NCBI RefSeq assembly: GCF_002027545.1
Contig: NZ_MXAN01000004.1
Location: 72,815-136,814, forward strand
Source of the DNA: Moraxella lacunata
GTDB lineage: Bacteria; Pseudomonadota; Gammaproteobacteria; Pseudomonadales; Moraxellaceae
Length of the DNA: 64,000 bases
Reading direction: 5' to 3'
The stretch's first letter is position 1. Every line of letters begins with the position of its first letter. Under the pieces are notes generated by a model. That model ran no database searches. It was not told the origin of the DNA and worked only from the letters and a program-made list of their open reading frames with translations. Shown here piece after piece: positions 28,972-38,426 of this stretch. Made by a program: the position numbers and the translations under genes.

Positions 28972-29802
28972 ATGCTTAAAAATTATGTCATCAGCCTTGC
29001 CAATGCACAAGAAAGACGTCTACATATTATACAAGAATTTGGACAAAAAGAGATTAATTTTGAATTTTTTGATGCTGTTACACCAGACCAAATTGATGAG
29101 TTAGCGACTAAATTTGGGCTAGATATCACCAATGCCAATCTAACCAAAGGAGAGTTGGCATGCTTATTTAGTCATGTTAGTTTATGGCAAAAAGCCATTG
29201 ATGATGATTTGGAGTATATTGGAATCTTTGAGGATGATGTATACTTAGCCAATTCAAGCCAGTCATTTCTAAATAATACCGACTGGATTCCCAAAGATTG
29301 CCACATTATTAAAATAGAGTTGTTTGACAAAATCATTTTATCAAAAGGCACTAAGATTTCTGTGAAAGACAGGTTTTTAATCCCTCTTATTGATATTCAT
29401 CTTGGGTGTGCAGGATATATATTGTCCAAAAATGCCGCTATCAATCTTGTGGACTTTCATAAAGATTATGCTAAATGTAACGGCATTATTGCTGTCGACC
29501 ACATTGTATTTGAACATTACATGCAGCATGGCAAGTATCATCCATATCAATTAAACCCCTGTCTATGCATACAAAGTGACAGACAGGCTGATCAAACTAT
29601 TATTTTAAGTCAACTAGAACAAGATCGTCGAAACAGATTTGAAAACGCACTTAGAATTGAGCGTGAAAAAATCAATCAAAATTTGCATAAAAAGATTTGG
29701 AGAGAGGTAAAAAGACCATTCTGGCAATTTTATAGATGGATAAAAAAAATTATCACCTATATAAATAGAAAGAGAAAAACAGTTTACTTGACACTTGATT
29801 AA
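28972..29802 (+). CDS. Family 25 glycosyltransferase (LOS), copy 2
   Basis: 276-aa GT25 enzyme paralogous to the one at 26161: LKNYVISLANAQERRLHII, INFEFFDAVTP, LTKGELACLFSHVSLWQ and GIFEDDVYLA all align. It is longer at the C-terminus, ending in a strongly basic tail rich in Arg/Lys and aromatic residues (REVKRPFWQFYRWIKK) that may bind the inner membrane. Base composition is more AT-rich than aspS or aroC, as is common in LOS loci. A family A element begins 12 bases after its stop. Confidence 0.87.
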   Translation: MLKNYVISLANAQERRLHIIQEFGQKEINFEFFDAVTPDQIDELATKFGLDITNANLTKGELACLFSHVSLWQKAIDDDLEYIGIFEDDVYLANSSQSFLNNTDWIPKDCHIIKIELFDKIILSKGTKISVKDRFLIPLIDIHLGCAGYILSKNAAINLVDFHKDYAKCNGIIAVDHIVFEHYMQHGKYHPYQLNPCLCIQSDRQADQTIILSQLEQDRRNRFENALRIEREKINQNLHKKIWREVKRPFWQFYRWIKKIITYINRKRKTVYLTLD

Positions 29803-29813
29803 TACACTTGATA

Positions 29814-30032
29814 TAGGGCGTGCTAAACTTTTATAACACTATTTACAATTTATACACATCTTAGAAATAAACTAACCATTTTTGCATGAAAAACGCAGGC
29901 TGATTAGCCATTCTATCAGACAAGTTTTTGGCTAAGAAAGACAAGATTTAGCCTTTTTTCATGAAAAAATTGGTTAAATCATCAAATTTTTATCAAATTC
30001 AATAAACTGTTATCAATGTTCAACATGCCCTA
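29814..30032. mobile_element. Family A MITE-like element, degenerate copy (219 bases)
   Basis: Left end TAGGGCGTGCTAAAC and right end (reverse complement) TAGGGCATGTTGAAC form imperfect inverted termini. The first 75 bases match the element at 43616, including TAACACTATTTACAATTTA and TTTTTGCATGAAAAA. The part after that (CGCAGGCTGATTAGCC...) matches the other end of the 43616 copy but in reverse orientation. No coding capacity. It fills most of the spacer between the GT25 gene and aroC. Confidence 0.7.
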
Positions 30033-30079
30033 ATTAGTCATACTTCATCCAAACATAAGACAATCAAAGAGAGCAACCC

Positions 30080-31168
30080 ATGTCAGGCAATACAATAGGA
30101 CAACTTTTTAGCGTAACTACCTGTGGCGAGTCGCATGGTGTGGGACTTCTGGCGATTGTGGACGGTGTACCGCCCAATTTGGAGCTGTGCGAGGCGGATT
30201 TGCAAGCCGAGCTTGACCGCCGTAAACCGGGGACTTCTAAATTCGCCACTCAACGTAAAGAAGATGACGTGGTGGAGATTATCTCTGGGGTGTTTGAGGG
30301 GCGTACCACAGGCACACCGATTGGGCTACTCATTCGCAACACCGACCAAAAATCCAAAGATTATGGCAATATCGCCACAACTTTTCGCCCCAATCATGCC
30401 GACTATACCTACACGATGAAGTACGGCTTTCGGGATTATCGGGGCGGTGGGCGTTCGTCTGCTCGTGAGACTGCCATGCGTGTGGCGGCAGGAGCGATTG
30501 CCAAAAAATATTTAAAAGAACGTTTGGGCGTTGTCATTCGTGGACACGTTACCCAAATTGGCACTGAAAAGGCTGAGAAACTAGATTGGGATATTGTAAA
30601 CCAAAACCCGTTTTTTTGTGGGGATATTGACGCTCTGCCACGTTTTGAGGCGTTGGTTACGTCCTTGCGTGAACAAGGCACAAGCTGTGGGGCGAAATTG
30701 GAGGTTTTTGCCGAGAATGTCCCCGTGGGTTTGGGCGAGCCGATTTTTGACCGCCTAGATGCGGACATTGCCCATGCGATGATGTCTATCAATGCTGTCA
30801 AAGGTGTGGAAATTGGTGATGGGTTTGCGGTTGCCGAGCAGTTTGGGCATGACAGCCGAGACGAGCTAACCCCTGACGGTTTTTGTGCCAATCACGCAGG
30901 CGGGATTTTGGGTGGGATTAGTAGTGGGCAGGCTATTCGTGTTGCCATTGCCCTAAAACCGACCGCCAGTATCACCACCGCAGGCAAGACGATTAACCTA
31001 GATGGTGAGGCAACAGACGTCATTACCAAAGGTCGCCATGATCCTTGTGTGGGCGTGCGAGCCACACCGATTGCTGAGGCGATGCTTGCCATTGTCCTAC
31101 TTGACCATTATTTGCGTCATCGTGGGCAAAATGCCGATGTTGTGCAACCATTAAAGCCGATTGAATAA
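30080..31168 (+). CDS. aroC: Chorismate synthase
   Basis: 362-aa flavin-dependent enzyme converting 5-enolpyruvylshikimate-3-phosphate to chorismate, the last shared step of aromatic biosynthesis. Visible signatures: [19 protein letters not shown] at the N-terminus, the [20 protein letters not shown] block (about 125-145) and [18 protein letters not shown] near the C-terminus. AGAGAG is spaced correctly before the ATG. Length is typical. The following truncated gene and ybaK lie on the same strand at short spacing. Confidence 0.98.
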   Translation: MSGNTIGQLFSVTTCGESHGVGLLAIVDGVPPNLELCEADLQAELDRRKPGTSKFATQRKEDDVVEIISGVFEGRTTGTPIGLLIRNTDQKSKDYGNIATTFRPNHADYTYTMKYGFRDYRGGGRSSARETAMRVAAGAIAKKYLKERLGVVIRGHVTQIGTEKAEKLDWDIVNQNPFFCGDIDALPRFEALVTSLREQGTSCGAKLEVFAENVPVGLGEPIFDRLDADIAHAMMSINAVKGVEIGDGFAVAEQFGHDSRDELTPDGFCANHAGGILGGISSGQAIRVAIALKPTASITTAGKTINLDGEATDVITKGRHDPCVGVRATPIAEAMLAIVLLDHYLRHRGQNADVVQPLKPIE

Positions 31169-31176
31169 AAGTTATC

Positions 31177-31725
31177 ATGTTTAAGATGAAAAATAAACTT
31201 TTTAAAATCATCGGCTTGGCATTATTATTGGTTGGGCAGTCGTCTGTTGCCAGTGAGCCTACACTCATGGATTGGTACAAAGTCATGCCCCCAAATTACG
31301 CCCAATTTCAATCGGTTTATGGGTCGGATTTGGACGGTACGGTATTTTCGCAAATGCTACGCCCCAGCGATGAGCAATATTTTTCAGATGAGCCGTTAAG
31401 TTCAGAAAAAATACAGCTTGGGGCGAAACTCTCCGATGAAGCCTATTATCATTGCATGGTGTGGGGTTATCATCGGCTAACTTTGATGTATGGCGATGAT
31501 GATTTAGACGAGATTACCAACCAACTGTTGCAATTATACCAAAGCCACGAGGATGTGTATGACATTTATAATATTTTGCTCGCATCTGACCGCTATCATT
31601 TCCCCATGACCGAACAAAAGGCATGGCAACGTATCCAATAAAACCGAGCAAATGGCTATGATAATCGCGATTTTCACAAAGTCGTGCGAGAGCGAATTTC
31701 TCAATTAAAAGATAATCAACAATGA
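31177..31725 (+). pseudogene. Exported protein of unknown function, truncated by an in-frame ochre codon
   Basis: Begins with a signal peptide (residues 1-26, ending SSVAS) and continues as an acidic, Tyr-rich protein with no recognised domain. A TAA at 31639-31641 ends it after 154 aa. In the same frame 27 further sense codons follow, giving NRANGYDNRDFHKVVRERIS and then QLKDNQQ, and stop at a TGA that overlaps the ybaK ATG as ATGA. That overlap and the coding character of the tail indicate an original length near 182 aa. The truncated form may still be made and exported. A nonsense mutation or sequencing error is most likely. Confidence 0.72.
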
Positions 31726-32189
31726 CCCCTGCCATTCGCCTATTAAAAAAGCAAAAAATCGCCCATAGCGTCCACGAATACGACCACGACCCAAATAACA
31801 CAAATTTTGGGCTAGAAGTGTCCGAAAAGTTAGGTTTGTCGCCTGATACGGTGTTTAAAACCTTACTCGTTACGGACGGTAAGGCGTATTTTGTGGCGAT
31901 ATTGCCCGTGTGTCATCTGCTTAATTTGAAGAAAATGGCGAATGCCGTGGGTGTAAAAAAGCTTGTTATGGCAAATCCTAGCGACGCCGAACGTTTAACA
32001 GGTTATATCGTGGGCGGGATTAGCCCCATTGGACAGAAAAAACGCCTAAAAACCGTGATACATTCTTCCGCCCAAAACCTTGATAAAATGTATGTGAGCG
32101 GTGGCAAGCGTGGACTGGATATTGGCATTGCCCCTGATGAGTTAGCAGGTGTTTTAACGGCACAGTTTTGTGATATCATAGATGAGTAA
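31722..32189 (+). CDS. ybaK: Cys-tRNA(Pro)/Cys-tRNA(Cys) deacylase, YbaK/EbsC family
   Basis: 155-aa cytosolic editing enzyme that hydrolyses Cys-tRNA mis-acylated on tRNA-Pro. The fold motifs are AIRLLKKQKIAHSVHEYDHD, LGLSPDTVFKTLLV with the conserved Lys, the VKKLVMANPSDAERLTGYIVGGISP stretch read in two parts, and the C-terminal SGGKRGLDIGIAPDEL. The length fits YbaK. Start overlaps the original stop of the upstream exported protein. Confidence 0.9.
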   Translation: MTPAIRLLKKQKIAHSVHEYDHDPNNTNFGLEVSEKLGLSPDTVFKTLLVTDGKAYFVAILPVCHLLNLKKMANAVGVKKLVMANPSDAERLTGYIVGGISPIGQKKRLKTVIHSSAQNLDKMYVSGGKRGLDIGIAPDELAGVLTAQFCDIIDE

Positions 32190-32209
32190 TTTTTAATCAG
32201 AGAGGTTTT

Positions 32210-32596
32210 ATGAAAAAATTAATGCTTAGCATGATGGCGAGTGTTGCCATGCTAACAGGTTGTGCTACCACAGGCACGGATGGCACAACCAACGCCATCA
32301 ATACCGCAACCAATGCTGGTATGGCAGTATTTAAAAATGCTGTGGACATCCAATGTCGCACTCAGCTCAATGGCTATAATGCCTACAAAACCATTACCAT
32401 GCTGATGCCTGCCGAGCAAAAGACAGCTCTTGAAAACAAAGTATGTGGCTGTGTCAGCGAAAAAGCCTCGCAAAGTGTCACCCTTGCCGAACTAGGTCAA
32501 GCTGTGATTGATGAAAATGCTCGTGTGCAAATCGCCACATCTGCGGTAAGCAAGACGATTAATGCCTGCGTGAGTGAGTTTGCTGGCGGTATTTGA
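32210..32596 (+). CDS. Small lipoprotein of unknown function
   Basis: 128-aa lipoprotein with lipobox LTGC (Cys 18) after a short Met-rich signal. The mature part is Ala/Thr-rich, predicted helical, and has four Cys (IQCRTQL, KVCGCVSE, INACVSE) that could form two disulfides in the periplasm. No family recognised. AGAGAGG precedes the ATG, and a strong terminator follows, so this gene ends the aroC-ybaK transcription unit. Confidence 0.75.
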   Translation: MKKLMLSMMASVAMLTGCATTGTDGTTNAINTATNAGMAVFKNAVDIQCRTQLNGYNAYKTITMLMPAEQKTALENKVCGCVSEKASQSVTLAELGQAVIDENARVQIATSAVSKTINACVSEFAGGI

Positions 32597-32603
32597 TAAG
32601 CAT

Positions 32604-32631
32604 AAACCCAAATCTAGTGATTTGGGTTTTT
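32604..32631 (+). terminator. Intrinsic terminator after the small lipoprotein gene
   Basis: Perfect 11-base stem AAACCCAAATC with GATTTGGGTTT, loop TAGT, followed by T residues. Confidence 0.9.
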
Positions 32632-32710
32632 AAAATACCCACTTATCGCTCAGCAGTCATAACGTCAAAGCGATAAATAAAACCTTATCATCAATAAAGC
32701 AATTCATCCA

Positions 32711-33841
32711 TTACTCCCCCTTCACCCTATCCACCTGTCTTTTAAACTCATCACGATACTCCAAAAGCTCCTCGCAGGTAATGGCAAAAATCCCGCTTCC
32801 GCCCTTTTCAAAGGTAAGCCAGTCAAACTGAATCTCAGGATAGGATTGACGTAACGCCCATTCGCTATCGCCCACTTCACACACCAATAGCCCGTCTTTT
32901 GTCAGATAATCGGGAGCGTGGTACAAAATCTGATGTACCAAATCCAAACCGTCTTGTCCTGCCGCCAAGGCGTGTTCTGGCTCATGCAAAAACTCTGGCG
33001 GTAGCTCCGCCATGACCGCCGCATCCACATAAGGCGGATTGGTTACAATCAGCTCATACTGATTTTCGGCAGGGATTTTGGCAAACAAATCACTCTCAAT
33101 CAGATTGACTTGATGAGACAGTTCATGGTGCTCCACGTTCGTCCATGCCACTTCCAAGGCATCTTTATCAATATCCGCCCCGTCCACATTGGCATCAGGG
33201 AATGCCACCGCCAAAGCAATGGCGATACAACCCGACCCCGTGCATAAATCCAAAATCCGCTCAGGCGGAGCCAGTTGCAACTCTTGCAAACCGTGGGCAA
33301 AAAACTTGGTTTTATTGGCATTATCCACATCAAAATACGGATAGAAGTTTTGGTTGATAAGTTCGGCAATGGGCGAGCGTGGGATAAGCACCCGTTCGTC
33401 CACATAAAACGGCAAATTACAAAAATACGCCAAGTTGATAAGATACGACAACGGCTTACGCTGAATAATCCGCTCAGCGAGTAGGTCAAGCACCGCCTGT
33501 TTTTCGCTGTCGGTCAAACGACAATCCAAAATCTCAGGATTCGCCCCCCAATCTAGGTTTAGCGTGTGCAGGACAATAGCCGAGCTTTCGGCAAATTCGT
33601 CAGTCGTCCCCTGTGCCACCACCACATCATATTCACGCAGTTTGCTCACGCAAAAACGGATAAAATCCCGAATGGTACGCAAATTTCGTCCTGCTTCATC
33701 AAGCTGAATGTGTAGCTCGTCAATCTGGGCAGGGCTTAATTTGCCATTTTCTAGCTCGTCTAAGTTTTCTAAGTTGTCCGAGCCGTCAAATTCTTGCCGA
33801 GTATCATCGCTAAACTGGTCATCTAAATGGGTGTCTGGCAT
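32711..33841 (-). CDS. prmB: 50S ribosomal protein L3 N5-glutamine methyltransferase
   Basis: 376-aa SAM-dependent enzyme that methylates a glutamine side chain of ribosomal protein L3. The methyl-donor motif is ILDLCTGSGCIAIALAVAFP (about residues 195-214), and the substrate motif NPPYVDAAVMAELPPEFLHE is of the PrmB rather than PrmC type. It is some 60 residues longer than E. coli PrmB because of an Asp/Glu-rich N-terminal extension (residues 1-40) before the conserved IRDFIRFCVSKL helix. That extension has no predicted fold and could be a mis-set start, but AAGAGAA precedes the chosen ATG. Confidence 0.92.
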   Translation of the reverse strand: MPDTHLDDQFSDDTRQEFDGSDNLENLDELENGKLSPAQIDELHIQLDEAGRNLRTIRDFIRFCVSKLREYDVVVAQGTTDEFAESSAIVLHTLNLDWGANPEILDCRLTDSEKQAVLDLLAERIIQRKPLSYLINLAYFCNLPFYVDERVLIPRSPIAELINQNFYPYFDVDNANKTKFFAHGLQELQLAPPERILDLCTGSGCIAIALAVAFPDANVDGADIDKDALEVAWTNVEHHELSHQVNLIESDLFAKIPAENQYELIVTNPPYVDAAVMAELPPEFLHEPEHALAAGQDGLDLVHQILYHAPDYLTKDGLLVCEVGDSEWALRQSYPEIQFDWLTFEKGGSGIFAITCEELLEYRDEFKRQVDRVKGE

Positions 33842-33998
33842 GGTATTCTCTTAATTGGATAAAATTGCCATTATAAAGAAAAATCGCCCATTTTTAAACC
33901 GCTTTTTAAAAGCACTCATCAAATTTGTGGTAAAAAATGGTTTTTTTGGGGAAAAATTGATAAAATAGAAAAATTCAAACCTTGTATTGAATTGGTAG

Positions 33999-34017
33999 GG
34001 GCGAATCACATTCACCC
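33999..34017. repeat. Family B core palindrome, solitary
   Basis: GGGCGAATCACATTCACCC in the spacer between the divergent prmB and roxA genes, with one mismatch in the palindrome. No long arms. Confidence 0.55.
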
Positions 34018-34101
34018 TAATGATTTTGGATAATTTCAAGCACACCAATGATTGACAATACCCCATTTTAAAGACAATAGATTTATTAAAAAGAGACGCC
34101 C

Positions 34102-35259
34102 ATGACCGACAAACTGCCCTTTTGCCTGCCTGCCGACATCACGCCCGAGATTTTTTTGGCAGAATATTGGCAAAAAAAGCCTCTGCTTATCAAAAATGGT
34201 TTGCCTGCCCTTGTGGGTATGTTTGAGCCGACAGACGTGCTTGATTTGGCGATAGAAGACGGTGTTTCGGCACGGCTTATCGCCCAAAAAGACGACAACC
34301 CAAGCCAATGGACGCTCAAAAATTCGCCTTTGACGGAGCAAGATTTACAAAACACACCACGCCTGTGGACGGTGCTGGTGCAAAACCTAGAACAATGGTC
34401 GCCTGAGCTTGGTGAGCTGTGGCAAGCCTTTGATTTTATTCCAAAATGGCAACAAGACGACATCATGGTATCGGTCGCTGGGACGGGCGGTTCGGTGGGC
34501 GAGCATTATGATGAATATGATGTGTTTTTGGCACAAGGCTATGGCTCTCGCCGTTGGATGCTTGGCAAAATGTGTGGTAGCGACACGCCTTTTGTTGAAG
34601 GTCAGCCCATTCGCCTACTTGACGACATGGGGCAGATTATTTTTGATGAAATCCTAGAAGCAGGGGACGTGCTATATGTACCGCCACGCCTTAGCCATTA
34701 TGGGGTCGCTATGGACGACTGCTTGACGTTTAGCTTTGGGTTTCGCCGTCCCAACATGGTGCAAATCCTAGACGAAGTGGCGGACGTTGCCACAGGCGAA
34801 CACGCCCTATTCTCTCCGCTTATCCTACCCCAAGCCTTGCAAGACAATGCTTATGAACTCACGGACGAGAGCATTTCTGCCATAAAAAATGAGCTTATCA
34901 ATCTGCTAAATTCTGACAAAGGCAACGCCATTTTAACCCAAGCGTTGAGCGAATTGGTCAGCAAACGCCAGTATGACCTAGTCGCCTTTGATGATGAACT
35001 TACCCCCGATGAGCTGGCTGAACGCTTACAAAATGGTGAATGCCTGATGATAAATCCCGCCTGCCGATTTGTCCGACAAAATGATGAATGGTACATCAAT
35101 GGCGAATGTGTGTGTTTTAATGACAAAGAATTGGCACTGATTGACCGCTTTACTGATAATGACGTGATTACGTTTGACGACTTATCTTGTGGTTTGGACG
35201 ATGAATTATTGGCAAATTGTGCAGATTGGTTAAATGATAAGTGGCTGATTTTGATTTGA
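34102..35259 (+). CDS. roxA: JmjC/cupin ribosomal oxygenase acting on L16 (RoxA/YcfD)
   Basis: 385-aa 2-oxoglutarate and Fe(II)-dependent dioxygenase; E. coli YcfD hydroxylates an Arg of ribosomal protein L16. The opening FLAEYWQKKPLLIKNGLP is typical, the metal-binding H-x-D is GEHYDEYDVFLAQG (about residues 134-147), and the distal His is in LYVPPRLSHYGVAM. The C-terminal winged-helix-like region follows. Size is close to YcfD. AAGAGA precedes the ATG. It stands next to prmB, which also modifies a large-subunit protein, in divergent orientation. Confidence 0.9.
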   Translation: MTDKLPFCLPADITPEIFLAEYWQKKPLLIKNGLPALVGMFEPTDVLDLAIEDGVSARLIAQKDDNPSQWTLKNSPLTEQDLQNTPRLWTVLVQNLEQWSPELGELWQAFDFIPKWQQDDIMVSVAGTGGSVGEHYDEYDVFLAQGYGSRRWMLGKMCGSDTPFVEGQPIRLLDDMGQIIFDEILEAGDVLYVPPRLSHYGVAMDDCLTFSFGFRRPNMVQILDEVADVATGEHALFSPLILPQALQDNAYELTDESISAIKNELINLLNSDKGNAILTQALSELVSKRQYDLVAFDDELTPDELAERLQNGECLMINPACRFVRQNDEWYINGECVCFNDKELALIDRFTDNDVITFDDLSCGLDDELLANCADWLNDKWLILI

Positions 35260-35288
35260 TTCATTGGTATTATCTCATTAAATATATT

Positions 35289-35347
35289 GGGCGAATCACA
35301 TTCGCCCAAAATTCAATACTTTATACAGGGCAAATTGCAATTTACCC
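35289..35347. repeat. Two family B core palindromes side by side
   Basis: GGGCGAATCACATTCGCCC (35289-35307, perfect) and GGGCAAATTGCAATTTACCC (35328-35347), 20 bases apart, directly after roxA. The two show both sub-types of the core in one spacer. Confidence 0.65.
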
Positions 35348-35544
35348 CTACAAAATATCCAAAAAGTATAATTAAGCAACAATGCCAATTCATTTAACTT
35401 AGCCCATTTAAATACCAAGCAACAAACTTGGCATTTTTATACCACCAACACCCACCCCAATCACGCCCTACCCCCAAAAGAGCATAGCCAAAACCCCCAT
35501 TTTCTGCTATAATCCTGCCCAATTTTAAATGATTTAGCACCCCA

Positions 35545-36915
35545 ATGACCGACAAAAAGCCCCTAGATACCGTCAAAACGTCCACCTTTTCTCGCCAGTT
35601 AAGCATTGCCAAAACTTCCCTAAACATCGGCAAAAACTGGGCGAAAAGTGGTGTTACAGGGCTTTTTTTATCCAAAGAACAGCGAGAACTCCAAAAGCAC
35701 ACGCTCATGCAAGAGCAGGCGGATTATTTGGTGGCAGAGCTTGGTAAATTAAAGGGATCAGTTGTCAAGGTTGGGCAAATGCTGGCGTTATATGGCGAGC
35801 ATATGCTCCCCCGTGAAGTCGTCAATGCCTTGCACACCCTAGACGCTCAGACCGCCCCACTGGCGTGGCACATCATGTATCAGACGATACGGGCGGAGCT
35901 GGGCGAGCGGATTGACGATTTTGAGATTGAGCGGACACCCATCGGCACGGCAAGCCTCGCCCAAGTCCACAAAGCCACGCACAAATATTCAGGGCGAGAA
36001 GTCGTCCTAAAAGTCCAATACCCCAATGTCGCCCAAGCCATTGATTCGGATTTGTCGTTATTTAAGCATTTATTAAAAGTAACCAATGCCGTCCCCCAAA
36101 CCAAAGCCCTAGATGACTGGTTTGGCGAGATTAGGCAGTTATTACATCGGGAAGTGGATTATGTCATGGAAGCAAGCACCACCAAGCGATTTGCCGATTA
36201 TCTCAAAGACGACGAGCGGTATATCGTACCGACCATTTATGACAATTATTCCACGCCCCGCCTGATTTGTATGAGTTATGAAGCAGGCATTCATTTAAAT
36301 GACCCTACCCTACAATCATTAAATCAAACACGCCGTAATCACTTAGGGCAATCCGCCATTGACATTGTCATACGAGAGATTTTTGAGTGGGGCGAGATGC
36401 AAACCGACCCCAATTTTGGTAATTATTTGGTCAGGCTTGATGATACTACCCAACAAGACAAATTGGTGCTACTCGATTTTGGGGCGATTAAACAATTTGA
36501 TGATAAATTATTAACCATTGCCAAAAATCTACTCATCGCAGGTCACCATCAAGACAAAACAATGATGAAAAATGCCATGACGGGCTATGATTTTTTTGAT
36601 AAATTAACAGGAAAACCCCAAGATGACGTGGCGGACGTGCTACTGATGGCGTGCGAGCCATTTGCCAACAGTGACACCGTGGACAGCGAATATCTTGATG
36701 ATGGCAAATACATTTGGGCAAAAAGCGACCTATATCAACGCGTCATGACCACCGCCAAATCAGGCATGCAGTCGCTAGAATTTAGCCTACCACCCAAAGA
36801 GCTGATGTTCATCAGTCGCAAATTTATCGGGGCATACGCCCTGCTCTCGGCATTAGACAGCCGTACGGACGCTGATGGATTGGTAAAACGCCATGTCGCA
36901 AAAAACGCTCAATGA
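35545..36915 (+). CDS. ABC1/AarF/UbiB-family atypical kinase-like protein
   Basis: 456-aa protein of the UbiB/ADCK superfamily. Motifs in order: SVVKVGQMLALYGE (the KxGQ helix, about residue 73), the Ala-rich GTASLAQVHKA loop, VVLKVQYPN with the ATP-site Lys, the TDPNFGNYLV catalytic loop (usual form DxHPGN, here altered) and VLLDFGAIKQF. There are no obvious C-terminal transmembrane helices, unlike UbiB itself. Family members support ubiquinone synthesis or other lipid metabolism; the substrate here is unknown. The stop codon lies in the loop of the terminator at 36902. Confidence 0.85.
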   Translation: MTDKKPLDTVKTSTFSRQLSIAKTSLNIGKNWAKSGVTGLFLSKEQRELQKHTLMQEQADYLVAELGKLKGSVVKVGQMLALYGEHMLPREVVNALHTLDAQTAPLAWHIMYQTIRAELGERIDDFEIERTPIGTASLAQVHKATHKYSGREVVLKVQYPNVAQAIDSDLSLFKHLLKVTNAVPQTKALDDWFGEIRQLLHREVDYVMEASTTKRFADYLKDDERYIVPTIYDNYSTPRLICMSYEAGIHLNDPTLQSLNQTRRNHLGQSAIDIVIREIFEWGEMQTDPNFGNYLVRLDDTTQQDKLVLLDFGAIKQFDDKLLTIAKNLLIAGHHQDKTMMKNAMTGYDFFDKLTGKPQDDVADVLLMACEPFANSDTVDSEYLDDGKYIWAKSDLYQRVMTTAKSGMQSLEFSLPPKELMFISRKFIGAYALLSALDSRTDADGLVKRHVAKNAQ

Positions 36916-36925
36916 TGAGCGTTTT
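36902..36925. terminator. Terminator shared by the AarF gene and the convergent LysR gene
   Basis: AAAACGCTCA pairs perfectly with TGAGCGTTTT around ATGA; the TGA of the AarF gene is within the loop and stem. T-rich sequence follows rightwards and an A run precedes it, so it could act in both directions. Confidence 0.75.
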
Positions 36926-36929
36926 GTTT

Positions 36930-37817
36930 TTATTCAATATTAGCAAAATGCTTTACCAAAATATCCAAACAGCGTTGCACTTTGATGGGTTGAAATTCTT
37001 TATCGGGTAGTCTTGCCACCAATGCCAAGGGCGGTAGTTCATGCCCTGCCAATACGTTTTTAAGCTCGCCACTTTGGACAAATGGCTTAGCGTCCAAGGC
37101 ATTGACCTTGATGATTCCTTGGTGCGACATGGCAAGGTTTAGGGCGATTTTGGAGCTGTTGGTGCTAAGACGACTTTTTATGGCGACTGTCTCGCCTGTG
37201 GCAAAAGCTATCGTGCGATTGCCGTCTAACAAAATAAAATCCTGCTCAGCCAAATCATCAATGCTGTGGATGGGTGTATGCCTATCTAGGTAGTCGCCTG
37301 ATGCCAATAGCAATTGTGGCACATGGGCAAGTAGTACGTCATTTTTATCATGCTCGCCCACGTCTTTGATGTCCACAAAGCCCGCACAGATATCCACACG
37401 GTCGTGAGTCATGTCAAGCTCTTCGCCACGCACCATGAAGTTGAGCGACAACGATTCATTTTGTGCCAACCAATCTGCCAAAGCAGGCATGAGATACTGG
37501 CAAGCCACCTGTGGCGTGGTCGCAATGGTTAGGTTGCCCATGATTTCATCACGAAAACAACTCACCTGATGCCAACCCATCTGGGCTGCTGCCACCATTT
37601 GCATGGCTGATTGATGAAACAACTCACCCACCTCGGTCAGACTGACTTTACGTGTTGAGCGTTGTAATAGTACCGCTCCGAGTTCATTTTCCAATGAGCG
37701 AATCTGCTGGCTGACCGCACTTGTGGTGATGCCAAGTTCTTTGGCGGCACCGCTAAATGAACCGTGTCTGACCACTGCTACAAAAACCGCCATCGCTCGC
37801 AAATTATCTAGTATCAT
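36930..37817 (-). CDS. LysR-family transcriptional regulator
   Basis: 295-aa DNA-binding regulator: N-terminal winged helix-turn-helix with SFSGAAKELGITTSAVSQQIRSLE (recognition region about residues 19-42) and a C-terminal periplasmic-binding-like effector domain resembling the CrgA-like subgroup. The target is unknown. The nearest gene upstream on the same strand is lysO, beyond a 660-base AT-rich gap, so regulation of lysine export is possible but not supported by a divergent arrangement. Octamer repeats lie 170 bases upstream of its start. Confidence 0.9.
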   Translation of the reverse strand: MILDNLRAMAVFVAVVRHGSFSGAAKELGITTSAVSQQIRSLENELGAVLLQRSTRKVSLTEVGELFHQSAMQMVAAAQMGWHQVSCFRDEIMGNLTIATTPQVACQYLMPALADWLAQNESLSLNFMVRGEELDMTHDRVDICAGFVDIKDVGEHDKNDVLLAHVPQLLLASGDYLDRHTPIHSIDDLAEQDFILLDGNRTIAFATGETVAIKSRLSTNSSKIALNLAMSHQGIIKVNALDAKPFVQSGELKNVLAGHELPPLALVARLPDKEFQPIKVQRCLDILVKHFANIE

Positions 37818-37984
37818 ATCTGACCCCCATTCACCGATTTGCTCAGATTATATTCACATTATTATTCGTCTGATAAACCTGTAAAACAAGGGCAAAGCCT
37901 AATGTTTCATCAGACCCATTAGCAACCTTTGCAAGCACCTTTTAATATTTGATCACGCTTTAACCTTTTCATGAGCAAATAATT

Positions 37985-38008
37985 AGCTGGCAAGCTGGCA
38001 AGCTGGCA
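37985..38008. repeat. Three perfect tandem copies of octamer AGCTGGCA
   Basis: Direct 8-base repeats, followed by a partial fourth AGC, about 170 bases upstream of the LysR start codon. Such short tandem tracts can change copy number. Confidence 0.8.
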
Positions 38009-38426
38009 AGCATTATAACAAAAATTTTTTATAAATCAAATAGCAATTCTTAAAATAATATTATTTTTTAAAAAATTTATTGGTATCTTTTTAAAAATAA
38101 TAAAAAAATTAATGAATAAATTTGGTTATTTTAAATAAAACAAAGAATTTATATCGTAATAAAATATAAAAATTTATGACATAAGTTATTGAAATTTAAA
38201 GTTTATTTTATATTTTTAAAATAAAGTAATTATTACAAGGTAATTTTATTTATGAAAAATATTGCTGGATTAATGCTTCAAGATAGCATATAATGGCAAA
38301 TTCTATGACATGATATATTTATACCAAGATTTATTTAAAAAGAATGGTGATTTATTAAAAATCATAAAAATAATGATTTATTCTTTTGATTAACTTTTAT
38401 TTAAATTTATATTGGCATTTATTATG

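Noticed and set aside
22915..29802. Homopolymeric or tetranucleotide phase-variation tracts in the LOS genes
   Set aside because: No long G/C runs or repeated tetramers were seen inside or just upstream of these genes.
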